A stretch of DNA of 20,944 nt, from positions 1 through 20,944 of the forward strand of contig JAAAJB010000599.1 of the NCBI GenBank assembly GCA_016098155.1, given 5' to 3'. This stretch comes from Actinomortierella ambigua. Its lineage: Eukaryota > Mortierellomycota > Mortierellomycetes > Mortierellales > Mortierellaceae. Shown piece after piece: positions 11,021 through 20,916 of the stretch. The notes below the pieces were generated by a model. It did no database searches and was not told the DNA's origin. It worked only from the letters and a program-made list of their open reading frames with translations. The position numbers and the translations under genes are program-made. Positions within the stretch are counted from its first letter, which is position 1; the number at the start of each line of letters is the position of its first letter.

Positions 11021-12621
11021 ATGGTAGTAACCACAAACGCCAACGTTGGGCTTTTCCTTCTTGGAACGGTGGCCATCACTCTCTGTTCCTCGGGCACGCT
11101 TGCACTGGTGAATGAGGCGGTAGGGTCAGAAGGAGAGGTGGCAGTCGCATCAGCAGCGGACTACACTCATATTCGTAATCGTCACCAGACGGTTGAGCAC
11201 CACCACCACCACTATGGACAACGCCAGGATCTTGAGCAACATGGAGCAGCCCTTAAAGACGGTCAAGGGCGTAGGAGCAACAAGAGCCAGGGGAAAACCG
11301 GTGGAAAGAACCATGGTACGTCAACGCACAAATCACAAAGGTAGCATCCATTCGTTCACCTCAAAATCCAAGATTTAATTACCCTTGGAAGGATACCATT
11401 CTATCCTTAGTGGGCGATATTGCAATCCATGGCAGGGTACCTTTTTTCAGTCCATGAAAAGTTCCAATTCGATCTTGCTCTACTGACTCGAGTAAATTGA
11501 TTGTATTTTATCCAGGCATGTTTCACCCCCAGCCTGCAGTGGAGTCACCTTCCTCGGCAAAAACGCCCTCCATGGTTGCACTAGATGGCAGTAAAGGCGT
11601 GGGGGCGTTGTCGTTTTCGATGCCAGTCAACCCGGTCGTCAAAGTCGGAACAGGACCCAGCGAAAGCAGATTGGGCAAGCGTGATGTCCTGGTTCTCGGT
11701 GATGGTGCCCTGAATCCCAACCAGGGCGTAGTAGAGGAGGAGGACGAAGAAGGCGAGGACGAAGAGGGCGAAGACGGGGAGATGGTGATTGGTTCAATGG
11801 GCGTAAAGAAGAAGCATCACAAGCACCACGGTCTGAGCAACAAGAAAGGGGGCGCGAAAGATGATGCCGGGTCAGGTGGTGGTGGTGCTGTCAACGAGTT
11901 GGATGTGACCAAAGGAAATGGTGATGATGCCACTGCAGCAGGGGATAACGGCAACCCGAGCGACCCCAACGATGTGAACATTGGGCTTGAAGGAGACGAT
12001 TTGAACGCGACAATGAGGGAGAAAAAGCATAGGAAGGGCCACAAGACCAAGATCGGTCAAGAAGATTCACAAGGCGACGACGACGTTGCCCTGGGTAATA
12101 ATGGCGCAGCGGAGAACGGTGCTGATACAGAGGTGGACATTGAAGGGCACAAGCACAAGCACAAGGACGATCTCCTCGACAATGGCTTTGGATCGACCGT
12201 CGACTTTGGAAAAGGCGGCACTACAGCGACGGGCCCATTGGCTGTCAAGAAAGACCCAAAGTCTCCGCCTCAACAAGTACCGGCCTCTGTAGCACCCAAA
12301 ACGGCACCAGCATCCCAAGTACATCAAGCACCCCAAGCACCCCAGGCGCCGCCGCCGCCGCCAGCAGCCGGAGCACCAGGTCAAACGTCGTCGGATGAGG
12401 GAAAGTATAGTGGGCCCTCCGATCGTGCACCACCACCGATGGGCGACAAGAAATCGAACGGCAAAAGCACCGGGGATGAGTCGGACTATGGCACAGTACC
12501 GATGTTTGGGCCCGCGCAGCTAGAGCTCAGCAACGAAGCGATGGGATCTGTGCCTACTTGTGCTAGATGGATATCCGGAGGCGCTGTTGTTTTGGCGAGT
12601 CTTTGGATGCTCATGGGATAA
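11021..12621 (+). CDS. Secreted, probably GPI-anchored His/Lys- and acid-rich protein
   Basis: I do not recognise a family. Two exons (11021-11315, 11516-12621) give 466 aa. The 200-nt intron is GT-AG with a CTGAC branch site at 11483-11487, and the phase joins cleanly. Residues 1-28 look like a signal peptide with a hydrophobic core at about 9-22. A short His run (HHHHH) follows in exon 1. The middle is low complexity: acidic Glu/Asp stretches near 170-190, then three Lys/His clusters at about 196-203, 268-275 and 310-315, each followed by Asp/Gly-rich sequence. A Pro/Ala/Gln-rich segment lies around 350-385. The C-terminus has small residues (437-443, SNEAMGS), then a hydrophobic tail (448-466) ending at the stop, the layout of a GPI attachment signal. 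A cell-wall or plasma-membrane surface protein is inferred; metal binding by the His clusters is speculation. Confidence 0.7.
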
Positions 12622-13286
12622 AGCATGGGTGCTGCATAAAGTCATGTGATGTACTCCACCGTCTTTCACGTGCAAGATTGCAAGAATGGGAACAAAAAAA
12701 AAAAAAATGGGCCAGCCGACTGATTTTCTCTCTCTCTCTCTCTCTCCGCCCTCATCTTTGTCATATCACATAATGAAATTTTATTTTACTGTTTGAAGAG
12801 AGGATTTCCGTAAAGACGTAGAGTACGGGGAGTAGCCTTTGGTGATGGCCCCTGAAGACGTTTTCATTTGTGCTTTCTGTGCTGGAGAAGTCTAAGGGCG
12901 AGGTTCTCTTTACCCCGCATCGTCAAGAGTGTGACCTATGGGTTGTGTAGCCAACCGCTTGAATCCCCGTGAACGATCAAACCTTGTTACTTCGTTGAGC
13001 CCTGTGGGCATTTGTTTGTGTTCGACCTTTTCCTTCTTTCTGTCTCTCCCTTATTTTTTTTCTTTCTCATCCTTTTTTTTTCTTCCTCTCCTTTCTGATA
13101 CCCCCCCCCCCACATCGTCCTCTCCACATCCCAGCTTGCTTGCTCTCATCCTTTTTATCTCTCACTCTCTCTCACTCTCTTTCTCTCTACAAAATCTCCT
13201 CTCCCTCCCTCCTTCCTCTCCCACATCCACCCTCTCTTCTTCCCACCGATCCTAAAAAACTCGCAACTCCCAACAACGAAACAAAA
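12622..13286 (+). promoter_or_regulatory. Intergenic and CT-rich promoter/leader of carnitine acetyltransferase
   Basis: Contains a (TC)10 run at 12727-12746, and from about 13020 to 13250 a strongly pyrimidine-rich stretch with T and C homopolymers. The start codon at 13287 follows an A-rich ACAAAA leader, a typical fungal start context. The in-frame open stretch above 13287 has no ATG and encodes only CT-derived Ser/Leu/Pro, so it is treated as untranslated. No RNA gene is seen. Confidence 0.45.
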
Positions 13287-15648
13287 ATGGCCAAGACATT
13301 CTCCAATCAGCACAAGCTCTCCAAGCTGCCCGTGCCCACGTTGCAAGAGACGCTGACCAAGTACCTCCAGACGATCGAGCCCTTCCTTTCGCGCGAGGAG
13401 CATGCCAAGAACGAGGCGCTGGCACAAGACTTTATGCGTCCGGGCGGGTTGGGCGAGAAGCTTCAACAACGGTTGTTGGATGTGGATCGAGCGGCGGCGA
13501 ACAACTGGCTGGATGACACATGGTGGATCCAAAAGGCGTACCACGAATGGCGCGAGCCCTTGTTGGTGAATTCCAACTGGTATATCCTGATGCGACACGA
13601 TCGTAACCATGCCTATCCATTGCCCGAACAGGCATTGTTGCCCGTGCGCGAAGGGTTGGAGCGGTTCTCGACGTTCCAGGTGAAGCGTGCGGCCCATGTG
13701 ACCCAACAGCTGTTGGATTTCTGTGATGATTTGAATGCGGAGCGCGTGCCGGCGGAGATGACACGTGCGGGGCCGTTGTGCATGCACCAGTACTCGCAGT
13801 TGATCGGCCAGACGCGTATTCCTCAGCATGGGTGCGATCGGATGGTCCATGTGCCGTTCCCGAATTTGGCGAGACATATTGTGCTCATCGTGGACGATCA
13901 GCTCTTTAAGATTGATGTCTATTCGACTGAGGGCAAGCGTCTTTTGGACGGTGACATTGAGAGGTAAACTTTTTTTTTTTTTTGGTGTTTTTTCTTCTGC
14001 GGGGGGTATTTTTTTTTGGGGGGGCGAAGGGGGGTGGACTTTTTTTTTTTTTTTTTTTTTTTTACTCAAATTGTACTAAACGCATGTGGGGGAGAGGGGA
14101 GAGAGGGGTGACAGGCAGGAGTGGGAAAAAAAAAGAAGGAAAGGAAGGATTTGTTTGTGTTTGTGTATCTGAATGTGAACACACATTCCTTTTTGTATGT
14201 GTCTGCGTATGTGCGTGTTTTTTTTCATGTGGAGGAATGACAAAGCGGCTACCCAAATGCTCGGCAGTTTTCATATCCGCAAAGCCGGGCGGTGGCCGAG
14301 TAGGTGCTTGCCATCCCTATCTCTTTCCTTCTGTCCTTTTTTCAACTCTTTCTATGATTTTTCATTTCTTTCAAACCGTCGGGATGCTTACCATTATCAC
14401 ATCCTTCCAACCTCGGACAAAAAAAAAAAATATAATTTTAGACAATTCCTGTTGGCACTTGATCAACTGACAAAGATCGAGGCCTCGGCGCCGATCGGTC
14501 TGCTGACGTGCGACCACCGCGACGCATGGACGGTGGCGCGGGAGCACCTGCTGACGGTGGACAGCCAGAACCGCGCCGCGCTGGAGACGATCGAGAGCGC
14601 GCTGTTCTGTGTGACGCTCGACTCGCGCGAGGCGGCGACGGTGGTGGATCACGCGACGGATTTGGCCGCGTGGGCCAAGTTTGGCATGCACGGCCATGGT
14701 GGCCACAACCGGTGGTGTGACAAGTCGCTCAACCTGGTCTTTGAACGTGACGGCAAGTTTATGTGTCACGGCGAGCATTCCCCCTGTGATGCCCTGATCC
14801 CGGCCATCATCATGGAGAAGATTGTCCAGGTCGGCACGGATCTGAACGCACCTCGTTCGCAGGCTCTTGTCGAGCCACCCAAGCACCTGGCGTTCAAGGT
14901 GGACGATGAGACGCGCAAGCATTTGAAGGCGGCCGAGGCGACGATCGACAAGCTGTCGAGGGACAGCGATTGTGGGATGCTCTACTTTAACGAGTATGGC
15001 ACCCAGTTTATCAAAAAGGTCGCCAAGACCTCGCCGGATGCGTACCTGCAGATGGCGTTGCAGCTGGCCTGGTACAAGCAACAGGGCGAGGGCTGTGCGA
15101 CGTACGAGACGGGCTCGACGCGCGCGTTCCGGAACGGACGCACAGAGACGATCCGGACGTTTAGCTCGGCCAGCAAGCGGTTCTGCGAGGCCATGGAAAA
15201 CAAGGCGGTCTCGACGGCCGAGAAGGAGAAGCTGATGAAGCAGGCGGCGGCGGCGCATTCGAAATACCAACGGGAGGCGGCGAATGGCAAGGGGATCGAC
15301 CGTCATTTGATGGGTCTGCGTCTGTGTCTGCAACCGGGCGAGTCGCATCCGTTGTTCCAGCAGGAGGTCTTTGGCAAGTCGAGCGCGTATCTGTTGTCGA
15401 CGTCGGGTTTGTTTGCGGGAGATGACTTCTTTGGGACGGGCTTTGGAGCGATGTATCCGAATGGCTATGGTATCAACTATCTGTCCGGTGCTCAGGTGCT
15501 CAAGTTTGGAACCGAGTCAAAGTTCTCTGCCCCGAATACGTCCACAAAGGCCTTTGGTGATATCCTCCGCCAGTCCCTGCGTGAGATGCGCGCCGTCATT
15601 GAGGCAAACTTGCCAGAGGACCAAAAGAAGATTGCTGCCAAGCTTTGA
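13287..15648 (+). CDS. CAT2: Carnitine O-acetyltransferase (Cat2 type, peroxisomal signal)
   Basis: Transfers acetyl groups between CoA and carnitine, letting acetyl units made in peroxisomes reach mitochondria during growth on fatty acids or C2 sources. Two exons, 13287-13963 and 14442-15648, give 627 aa. The 478-nt intron splits an Arg codon, restoring the conserved DIER-QFLLALDQL run. The choline/carnitine acyltransferase fold is recognisable throughout. Catalytic His is 338 in GEHSPCDA, where the family usually has DG rather than DA. The carnitine-binding region has YETGSTRAF (447-455) with GRTETIR (458-464), DRHLMGL (512-518) and the STS motif (545-547). The protein ends in AKL, a PTS1 peroxisomal signal also found on yeast Cat2. 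No mitochondrial presequence is present at the chosen start, which is the first ATG in frame. Confidence 0.95.
14040..14063. repeat. Poly-T run of 24 in the carnitine acetyltransferase intron
   Basis: Twenty-four consecutive T residues in the middle of the 478-nt intron, which also contains shorter T and G homopolymers at about 13970-14036. A TACTAAAC branch-like site follows at about 14074 but is more than 350 nt from the acceptor at 14440-14441. Confidence 0.85.
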
Positions 15649-16068
15649 AAGCTCGGGGAGAAAGAGAGAGAGAGAAAAGAGATAGAAAGAGTAGGGAGTT
15701 GATATGTCAAATACATGTAAAAGTTAAAGGTGTTCTTCTCGTGTTTAGGATAGAGGCTCTGTGGTCAAATGCTTAACGACGACAACAACAGACAAAAGGC
15801 ATACAAGAAGAGAGAACCAAGTCTTCATTCCTCGCATTGGAGCCTGCTGTTTTCTTGTTTCTTTTTTTTTCTTTCACTCCTTCTATCTGGAATGTAGATG
15901 GACATGGTCGTTGCATCTTTGTTTCCGCACCACTCTGCACAAATTGAGAGAGAGAGAAGGATCAAAGCGATGGTCATAGCTGTTTGATTCATTGCAAAGT
16001 CGTTAAATAGGGAAAAGAAGGGGAGAAAAAAAAATTTGCTCCGCTTTCAAAGTGTCTATAAATCAATT
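15649..16068. other. Convergent intergenic region
   Basis: 420 bp between the ends of the carnitine acetyltransferase (+) and the dehydrogenase (-), so it should hold both 3' ends. It starts with a GAGA-rich stretch (15656-15695). No canonical poly-A signal or RNA gene is evident on either strand. Confidence 0.5.
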
Positions 16069-17281
16069 CTACGTGTCACGGTGGACAATGGTGGCGCCGG
16101 CCTGGTGGGTGGGGAAGACGAGCATCTCGGCAATGTTGACATGGTCAGGTCGGCTGGCGATGAAGACAATCATCTCGGCGATATCATCGCCGTTCAGTGG
16201 GGTCAGGCCCTTGTAGACATTATCGGCCTTGTCCTTGTCGCCCCGGAAGCGAACGACCGAGAACTCGGTCTCGACCAAGCCCGGGTTGATCTCTGAGACG
16301 CGGATGTTGGTGTTGACGGTCTCGGCCATCAGGGCGCGCGAGATGGAGGCGACGGCGGCCTTGGTGGCACAGTAGATCGAGCCGTTGGCGTAGGGCTGTT
16401 GGCCGGCGACGGAGCCAATGTTGATGATGTGGCCCTTGTTGCGCTGGCGCATGCCGGGGAGGACGGCCTGGGTGACGTGGACGAGACCCTTGACGTTGGT
16501 GTCCATCATGGTGTCGAGGGCCTCCTCGGTGATGTCCTCGAGCTTGTCGAGGCCGATCACGAGTCCGGCATTGTTGATCAGGATGTCGACATTGTCCTCA
16601 AACTGGGCCGTGACCTCGTGGACCTTGGCCCGCTGGCGGACGTCCAGCTCGTAGATTGCAATCTTGATCCCGGCGTGCTTGGACTCGAGCTCGCTCTTCA
16701 GTCCCGCGAGACGCTCCTTGCGACGAGCCGCCAAGATCTTTTTTAAAACAAGTCAACAAGTGGGGGAATGTCCCCCCCGGATATATTGGGTCTCAGTCAT
16801 TGTCTTCGTTAAACTGTGATAGTTTTCCCACTCTCGCAAAATATCTCGCCTACCAAATTGGATCCGGCTTGGGCAAAGTGACGGGCGCAGGACTCGCCAA
16901 TGCCGGACGAGGCACCGGTGCTATTGTGTGAAGAGGGAGGAGAAATAGTCTTAGTACAGTAGGATCGGGCCCTGTGTTCAGATTGCGCGATTCCCTCCCC
17001 GTGGGAAAATTGCATGGGGGGGATACCAATTTCTCTTTGATCTCCCCAGAGTCTCTCATACACAGACATTTTTCTCTGTCCACAACCCCGCATCGATTGT
17101 GTTTCGATCCGCTCGCCCCGATCCCTTTGAAGCGGGCTGTTTCCTCCTTCCCCAGTAGCAATAAAAAAAAAGAGAGGGTCCTTTACGATACCGACTACGT
17201 CTCCATCCTATCCACGTAGAGAGCGAAACAAAGGACGACCCTGACATACATGAAAACGTTCTTTCCTTGGAGACGGCTCAT
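16069..17281 (-). CDS. NADP-type short-chain dehydrogenase (YMR226C/YdfG-like)
   Basis: Oxidoreductase of the classical SDR family; relatives oxidise serine, L-allo-threonine and 3-hydroxy acids with NADP. Three exons on the reverse strand, 17281-17250, 16920-16854 and 16737-16069, give 255 aa, close to the usual 260-270. The first intron splits the Ile codon of FITGASSGIG. Visible motifs: TGASSGIG cofactor loop (12-19), an Arg-Arg pair after the second strand (38-39) that suits NADP, NNAG (88-91), catalytic Ser142, Tyr155 and Lys159 (YCATK), and NPGLVETEF typical of this subgroup. The start at 17281 has a near-ideal GCCACC context. An upstream in-frame ATG at 17533 would add 84 residues (described separately). 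The gene is convergent with carnitine acetyltransferase. Exact substrate is unknown. Confidence 0.9.
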
Positions 17282-17533
17282 GGTGGCAGGACTCTGGGTT
17301 TGCTGAAGGTGGGTTTGGTAGGCTTGGTCCCGTTTGTGTTGGGTGGCAATGGCAGTGGTGGAGAAGAATGAATGTCGTGATGCGACAGCACGAGCAACAA
17401 GGGGATGTGGCAGCGGTGATGCAAGAGGGGATGTGAGGACGATGCGACGACTGTTGCGAGCAAGCCAATGCGAGGCAAAGGATCGAGAAGAAGAGGACGA
17501 TGTCCGGAGAAGGAGAAGTGAAGAGGGATTCAT
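17282..17533 (-). other. In-frame upstream extension, possible mitochondrial presequence
   Basis: An ATG at 17533 opens 84 codons in frame with the dehydrogenase start. The encoded segment is rich in Ser, Arg, Leu and Ala with a single acidic residue. It contains a RHSFFSTTA stretch resembling mitochondrial cleavage regions of fungal presequences. However, the DNA is C/T-rich on this strand and a second frame is also open across it, so this may simply be a 5' leader. The ATG at 17533 follows a CT-rich tract (17536-17556) and has only a moderate start context. Confidence 0.35.
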
Positions 17534-17922
17534 TTCGAACAGAGAGAGAGGGACGAGGAAACACAAGCTGTTTTCAAACAAGGTGCGCAAAGTGGGACAA
17601 CGGGTGTAAAAGCGGCGGCGGTCTTGTTGCACCACCTCCTCTCTCATCCTAACCCTAACCAAGCGGTAAAGTCTACTACAAAAAAGTTGCCCTTGGTAGA
17701 AGGAAGGTCTAGAGCAACACCGCGACGCCTTCTCATCCGATGCTTATTTTTTTGTTGTATCTGGCTCACACACGTCGCGTCTGTTATACAGGGAGAAGAA
17801 AGAGTTTTGCTTTCAAATACATTATTGCGTGAACAAGTGGTATGGTACAATGGGATGAATGCTGTTTTGCTGGAGCCTCCCCCGAATTGTCTCTGGGAGG
17901 CGGAAAAGAAAAATAGAGGGTC
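17534..17922. other. Intergenic between the two reverse-strand genes
   Basis: Holds the 3' flank of the CCDC137-family gene and the promoter of the dehydrogenase. It has a CT-rich stretch on the reverse strand at 17536-17556 and a short telomere-like CCTAACCCTAACC at 17648-17660. Another in-frame ATG (17647) lies upstream of 17533, but the protein it would add carries no recognisable signal. No RNA gene seen. Confidence 0.45.
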
Positions 17923-19036
17923 TCAATACTCGTCATCGTCGTCGTTGCCAGTGTTGCGGCCAACATGCTCTGGGAATCGTCGTCCACCATCCAGGAGCTT
18001 GCGAGCCTTGACCATGCGGTAGTTCTCGATAGCTTGCTTGCGCTCGGCCTCAAGGATACGACGACCTGCTGGAGTCATGTTGCGGAGACGAGCCCGCTTC
18101 TTGTCTGGGTCTTCGTCCTGATCTGTCTGTCGCTTGATGTCATCCGGCACCAGATCATCATAGTCTTCCTCGCCCGGGGTATTCTTCCATTGTCTGGTGG
18201 CCAACTTTTCGTCGTTCTTGCGCTTCTTGGGCACTGCAGTCAGTGTTGGAGGGGCCTGGGCCACGTCGTTGAGGCGCACCCGGTCCTGTAACCGTTCGTA
18301 CTCCTCGTAAGCCTTGTCCTCTTCAGCCTGTAGTTTGGCGCCCTTCTTCTTGGCCTTGAGTTTCTCAAAGTACCTATCGAAAGGAGAGGAGAGGGAGATT
18401 GGTGTGAGTGAGTGTGTGAGTTGGAGTAGACTCCGTGCCCGGTGTTGTTGCCTTTTTTTTTCTTTGATTAGGCTGCAAGCATTCATAGAGAAAACAAGAA
18501 CCCATACTTCTTCTTTTTGCTGCCCTCGGCAGTTTTGTTCTTTGCAGTCTTGAGCATCTTGTCACGCATGTGCTCCTCGACACGGCGAGAAAAGTCGCCC
18601 ATTCTCTCTCCAGGTTTGATGCGCAGTTCATCCGAAGGCTGGTTGGGTTTGTTGTTGTTGTTGTTGTTGTTGTTTGCATTGGCGGCCTTTGTCTTTGGGT
18701 CGATGCCAAGATCCTCATCCCTGTTTTTCAGCGAAGGCAGGCTGGCAGCTCCATTCTTGGCCGACTTTGTGTCCTGGGCACGCTTCTCGATCTGCTGCTT
18801 CTTGAACATGATCCGTGCAAATGCCTTGGGTGTGTCGGAGGACACCTTCTTCATCGGGGACTCGTTAAAGCTAGCAGAGAAGAAAAAGGGGAGAGAAAAA
18901 CAGTACATGTCAGGTTGATGGTGGACATGGCATGCAAGGTACATTGGGTCGAGTGGCGAGAGGGTTGAGGCGGCGCATACCCTTTGGAGTCTTTGTCAGC
19001 CTTGCGTTCGGCATGCTTTTTCCGTTTGTGACCCAT
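17923..19036 (-). CDS. CCDC137-family nucleolar-type protein
   Basis: Three exons on the reverse strand, 19036-18981, 18870-18508 and 18373-17923, encode 289 aa. Both introns (110 and 134 nt) are GT-AG and join in phase; intron 1 has a CTGAC branch site. The N-terminus is a basic MGHKRKKHAERK stretch, likely a nuclear/nucleolar signal. Motifs shared with fungal homologues and human CCDC137, as I recall them, are DTPKAFARIM (31-40), PGERMGDFSRRV (105-116), DVAQAPP (176-182) and a C-terminal TPAGRRILEAERKQAIENYR (240-259). Between them lie a run of eight Asn (85-92), a Lys-rich coiled-coil-like region at 141-170 and an acidic tail. Human CCDC137 is reported as nucleolar; the fungal role is unknown. 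Basic and acidic patches would suit RNA or ribosome-assembly contacts, which is inference. Confidence 0.82.
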
Positions 19037-20255
19037 TGTGGTGTAGTGGAGATGTGTCTTCTCAGGGTCAATGTGAAGCAAAGCATTTTTTTTCTTTCGT
19101 TGTTTATGGCAGTTGTGGCTTGCTGGTGGTCCATTCAGATCAAGGGAGCACGGTGCCACCAACACGGTTATTGGCCAGAGATGAAAGGGGAGAGAGATGA
19201 CATACATTATTGGACAACTAGACACACACCACAGACACATACATCTGCCAATGACCTATCATCCATCCCCAAAAGGGCGTAAGCATTCTGTCGTGTCTCC
19301 ATCTGTGTGTGTGTCTGTCTGTCTGTCTATCTTGTCCACCTTTCTGTCTCCTTCTCTGTTGTCTGCTTGCTTGTACAAAGGTCTCTCTCTCCTCTCTGTC
19401 TCTCTCTCCTAGCATCCTGTCCTGTTCCTCCTCCCCTCTCTCCCATGATCACAGCCATTCTTTCTTTTCTCTCCCTCTCTCCGTGCTGCTGTCGCCCATG
19501 ATACGTCGTCAGAATGGCTCGTAGAATGATAATGTAATGTGGGGCCATCCATCCATGCAAGCATGCTCACTCCCTGTCCTCCCCTCTTCGCTCTCAGACC
19601 TTGCTTGACCTGCTGGCCAGTTCATTCTACTCAGACGACAATCACCCCTCACTCTCGCGTGCGTGTATTTATTGGACCAGAATATACCGTGGCTCTCCAC
19701 AATCCCCCCCCCATCCTTTCATACTTTCTCCACCCATTGGATGAAAAAAGAGAGTCAATAATATCCGTTTCAGAGTGTTGTCTGCCAGCGCTCTCTTTCG
19801 CTCTCTTTCTCTCTCTCTCTCTTACTCTCATATTACTCTCATCATTCACATTCATCTATCCATCCTCTGTTCCTCTCTGTTCCTTTGTATGTGAATGTTG
19901 TGTATGCTTGTTGTGTGTCTTTCTCTCTAGTCTCTCTTTCTCTCTCTCTGTCCCTCCTCCCCCTTTTTTCATGGTCCATTCTCCCTCCATGGGAGACTCA
20001 TTCACATTCTTATTCTTCTCTTGTACTTCTTCTTGTCATTCATCCCCATCCTTTTTTCCACTCTGCTCAAGTCGGCACTCTACCATATTGGCGCCAGTTG
20101 CTGTTGTTGCCTCCTTGCCTATACGACACCTTCTTCCTGTGGCCTTGAAGAGGACACGCATCGCTTCTTCTTCTTCTTCCGCTTTCTCTTCACTCGCCTC
20201 CCTCGATCACCGCTCTCTGCCCGTGCCCGTGCCCGTGTACTGGACCTGTCCACGG
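19037..20255. promoter_or_regulatory. Divergent intergenic region, CT-rich on the + strand
   Basis: Separates the reverse-strand CCDC137-family gene from the forward gene at 20256. From about 19300 the + strand is strongly pyrimidine-rich, with CTGT repeats at 19313-19330 and CT runs at 19380-19410, 19795-19825 and 19920-19950. Two in-frame ATGs (19971 and 19989) upstream of 20256 would add 95 or 89 residues to the next gene, but the encoded sequence is mostly CT-derived Ser/Leu/Pro/Phe. I prefer to read it as leader. No other gene is supported. Confidence 0.45.
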
Positions 20256-20865
20256 ATGGACCCGCACCCACTTCGCTCTCCTCAGTATCGCTACTACTCG
20301 AACAACAACAACAACAACGCACATCGCTCCATCGTCACGGGTCTCCCCTCTCCTGACCAAGAAGCCTCCTCCTCCTCGTCCCCTGCCTCCTCTCCTTCTC
20401 CCTACAAGTTTGGTAACCACCACACCATCCACCGCAGTCCCGCCATGCCATCGACGTCTGCCTTCTTGGCCGCAGACCACCAGCATCACCATCATTACCA
20501 TCATTATAGCAGCGACGACCATGCTGCTGCCTCACCGTCGCAACTATACTCTCTCAGTCCATCGACACCTCCACCCTTGCCCAATCGCCTTGCTCTTCGA
20601 GAGCGGAGGCGCGACCCTCAGCTAGAGCACCCGATCAGCGTGCATCCACACTTGATTCCAGCAAGTCTGCCGACCTTGTCCAGTAACGAATTATCTACGG
20701 CATCCGGTCCAACAACCACTGCCACTGCCACTGCCGCCACTGCCACTGCCACTGCCAATGCCAATGCCAATGCCGCCGGCGGTAATGGTTCTGAGACGAA
20801 CCCTTCCGATTTGGTCCAGCACTGCCTCTTGTTCCCAACATACGCAACCAGGCACTCTCGATCTG
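20256..20865 (+). CDS. First exon of a gene cut by the window edge; possible App1/DUF2183 protein
   Basis: The frame from 20256 stays open to the window end. I stop the exon at 20865, before a GTACGT donor, because the DNA beyond turns into a poly-C intron-like stretch. The 203 complete codons encode a Ser/Pro/His-rich, probably disordered N-terminus with an Asn run (16-21), a His/Tyr-rich patch (about 78-88), a Pro-rich PPPLPNR stretch and a Thr/Ala/Asn repeat. The last part, LVQHCLLFPTYATRH, is ordered-looking. It resembles the FPTY segment near the start of the conserved region in fungal App1-type (DUF2183) phosphatidate phosphatases, which act at actin patches on Mg-dependent dephosphorylation of phosphatidate. 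This assignment rests on one short motif plus the general layout and is tentative. The catalytic domain would lie outside the window. Confidence 0.5.
20718..20776. repeat. In-frame hexanucleotide repeat (GCCACT then GCCAAT)
   Basis: About 59 nt of 6-bp units: GCCACT-type copies interrupted once by GCCGCC, then three GCCAAT copies. Because the unit is a multiple of three, it encodes alternating Thr-Ala and then Asn-Ala without breaking the reading frame of the partial gene. Copy number is likely to vary between strains. Confidence 0.85.
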
Positions 20866-20916
20866 GTACGTCCTTCTTTTTTATTCCTTCTTCCCTCCCA
20901 ATGTGCTCATGGCCCT

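Noticed and set aside
13140..13286. N-terminal extension of the carnitine acetyltransferase
   Set aside because: There is no ATG in this frame upstream, and the residues come from CT repeats with almost no Arg.
13155..14069. 304-codon reverse-strand frame over the carnitine acetyltransferase
   Set aside because: It is a shadow of the real gene on the + strand and crosses its intron's poly-T.
19971..20255. Longer start for the edge gene at 19971 or 19989
   Set aside because: The added sequence is CT-derived and lacks protein-like features. 20256 gives a more credible N-terminus, although the upstream starts cannot be excluded.
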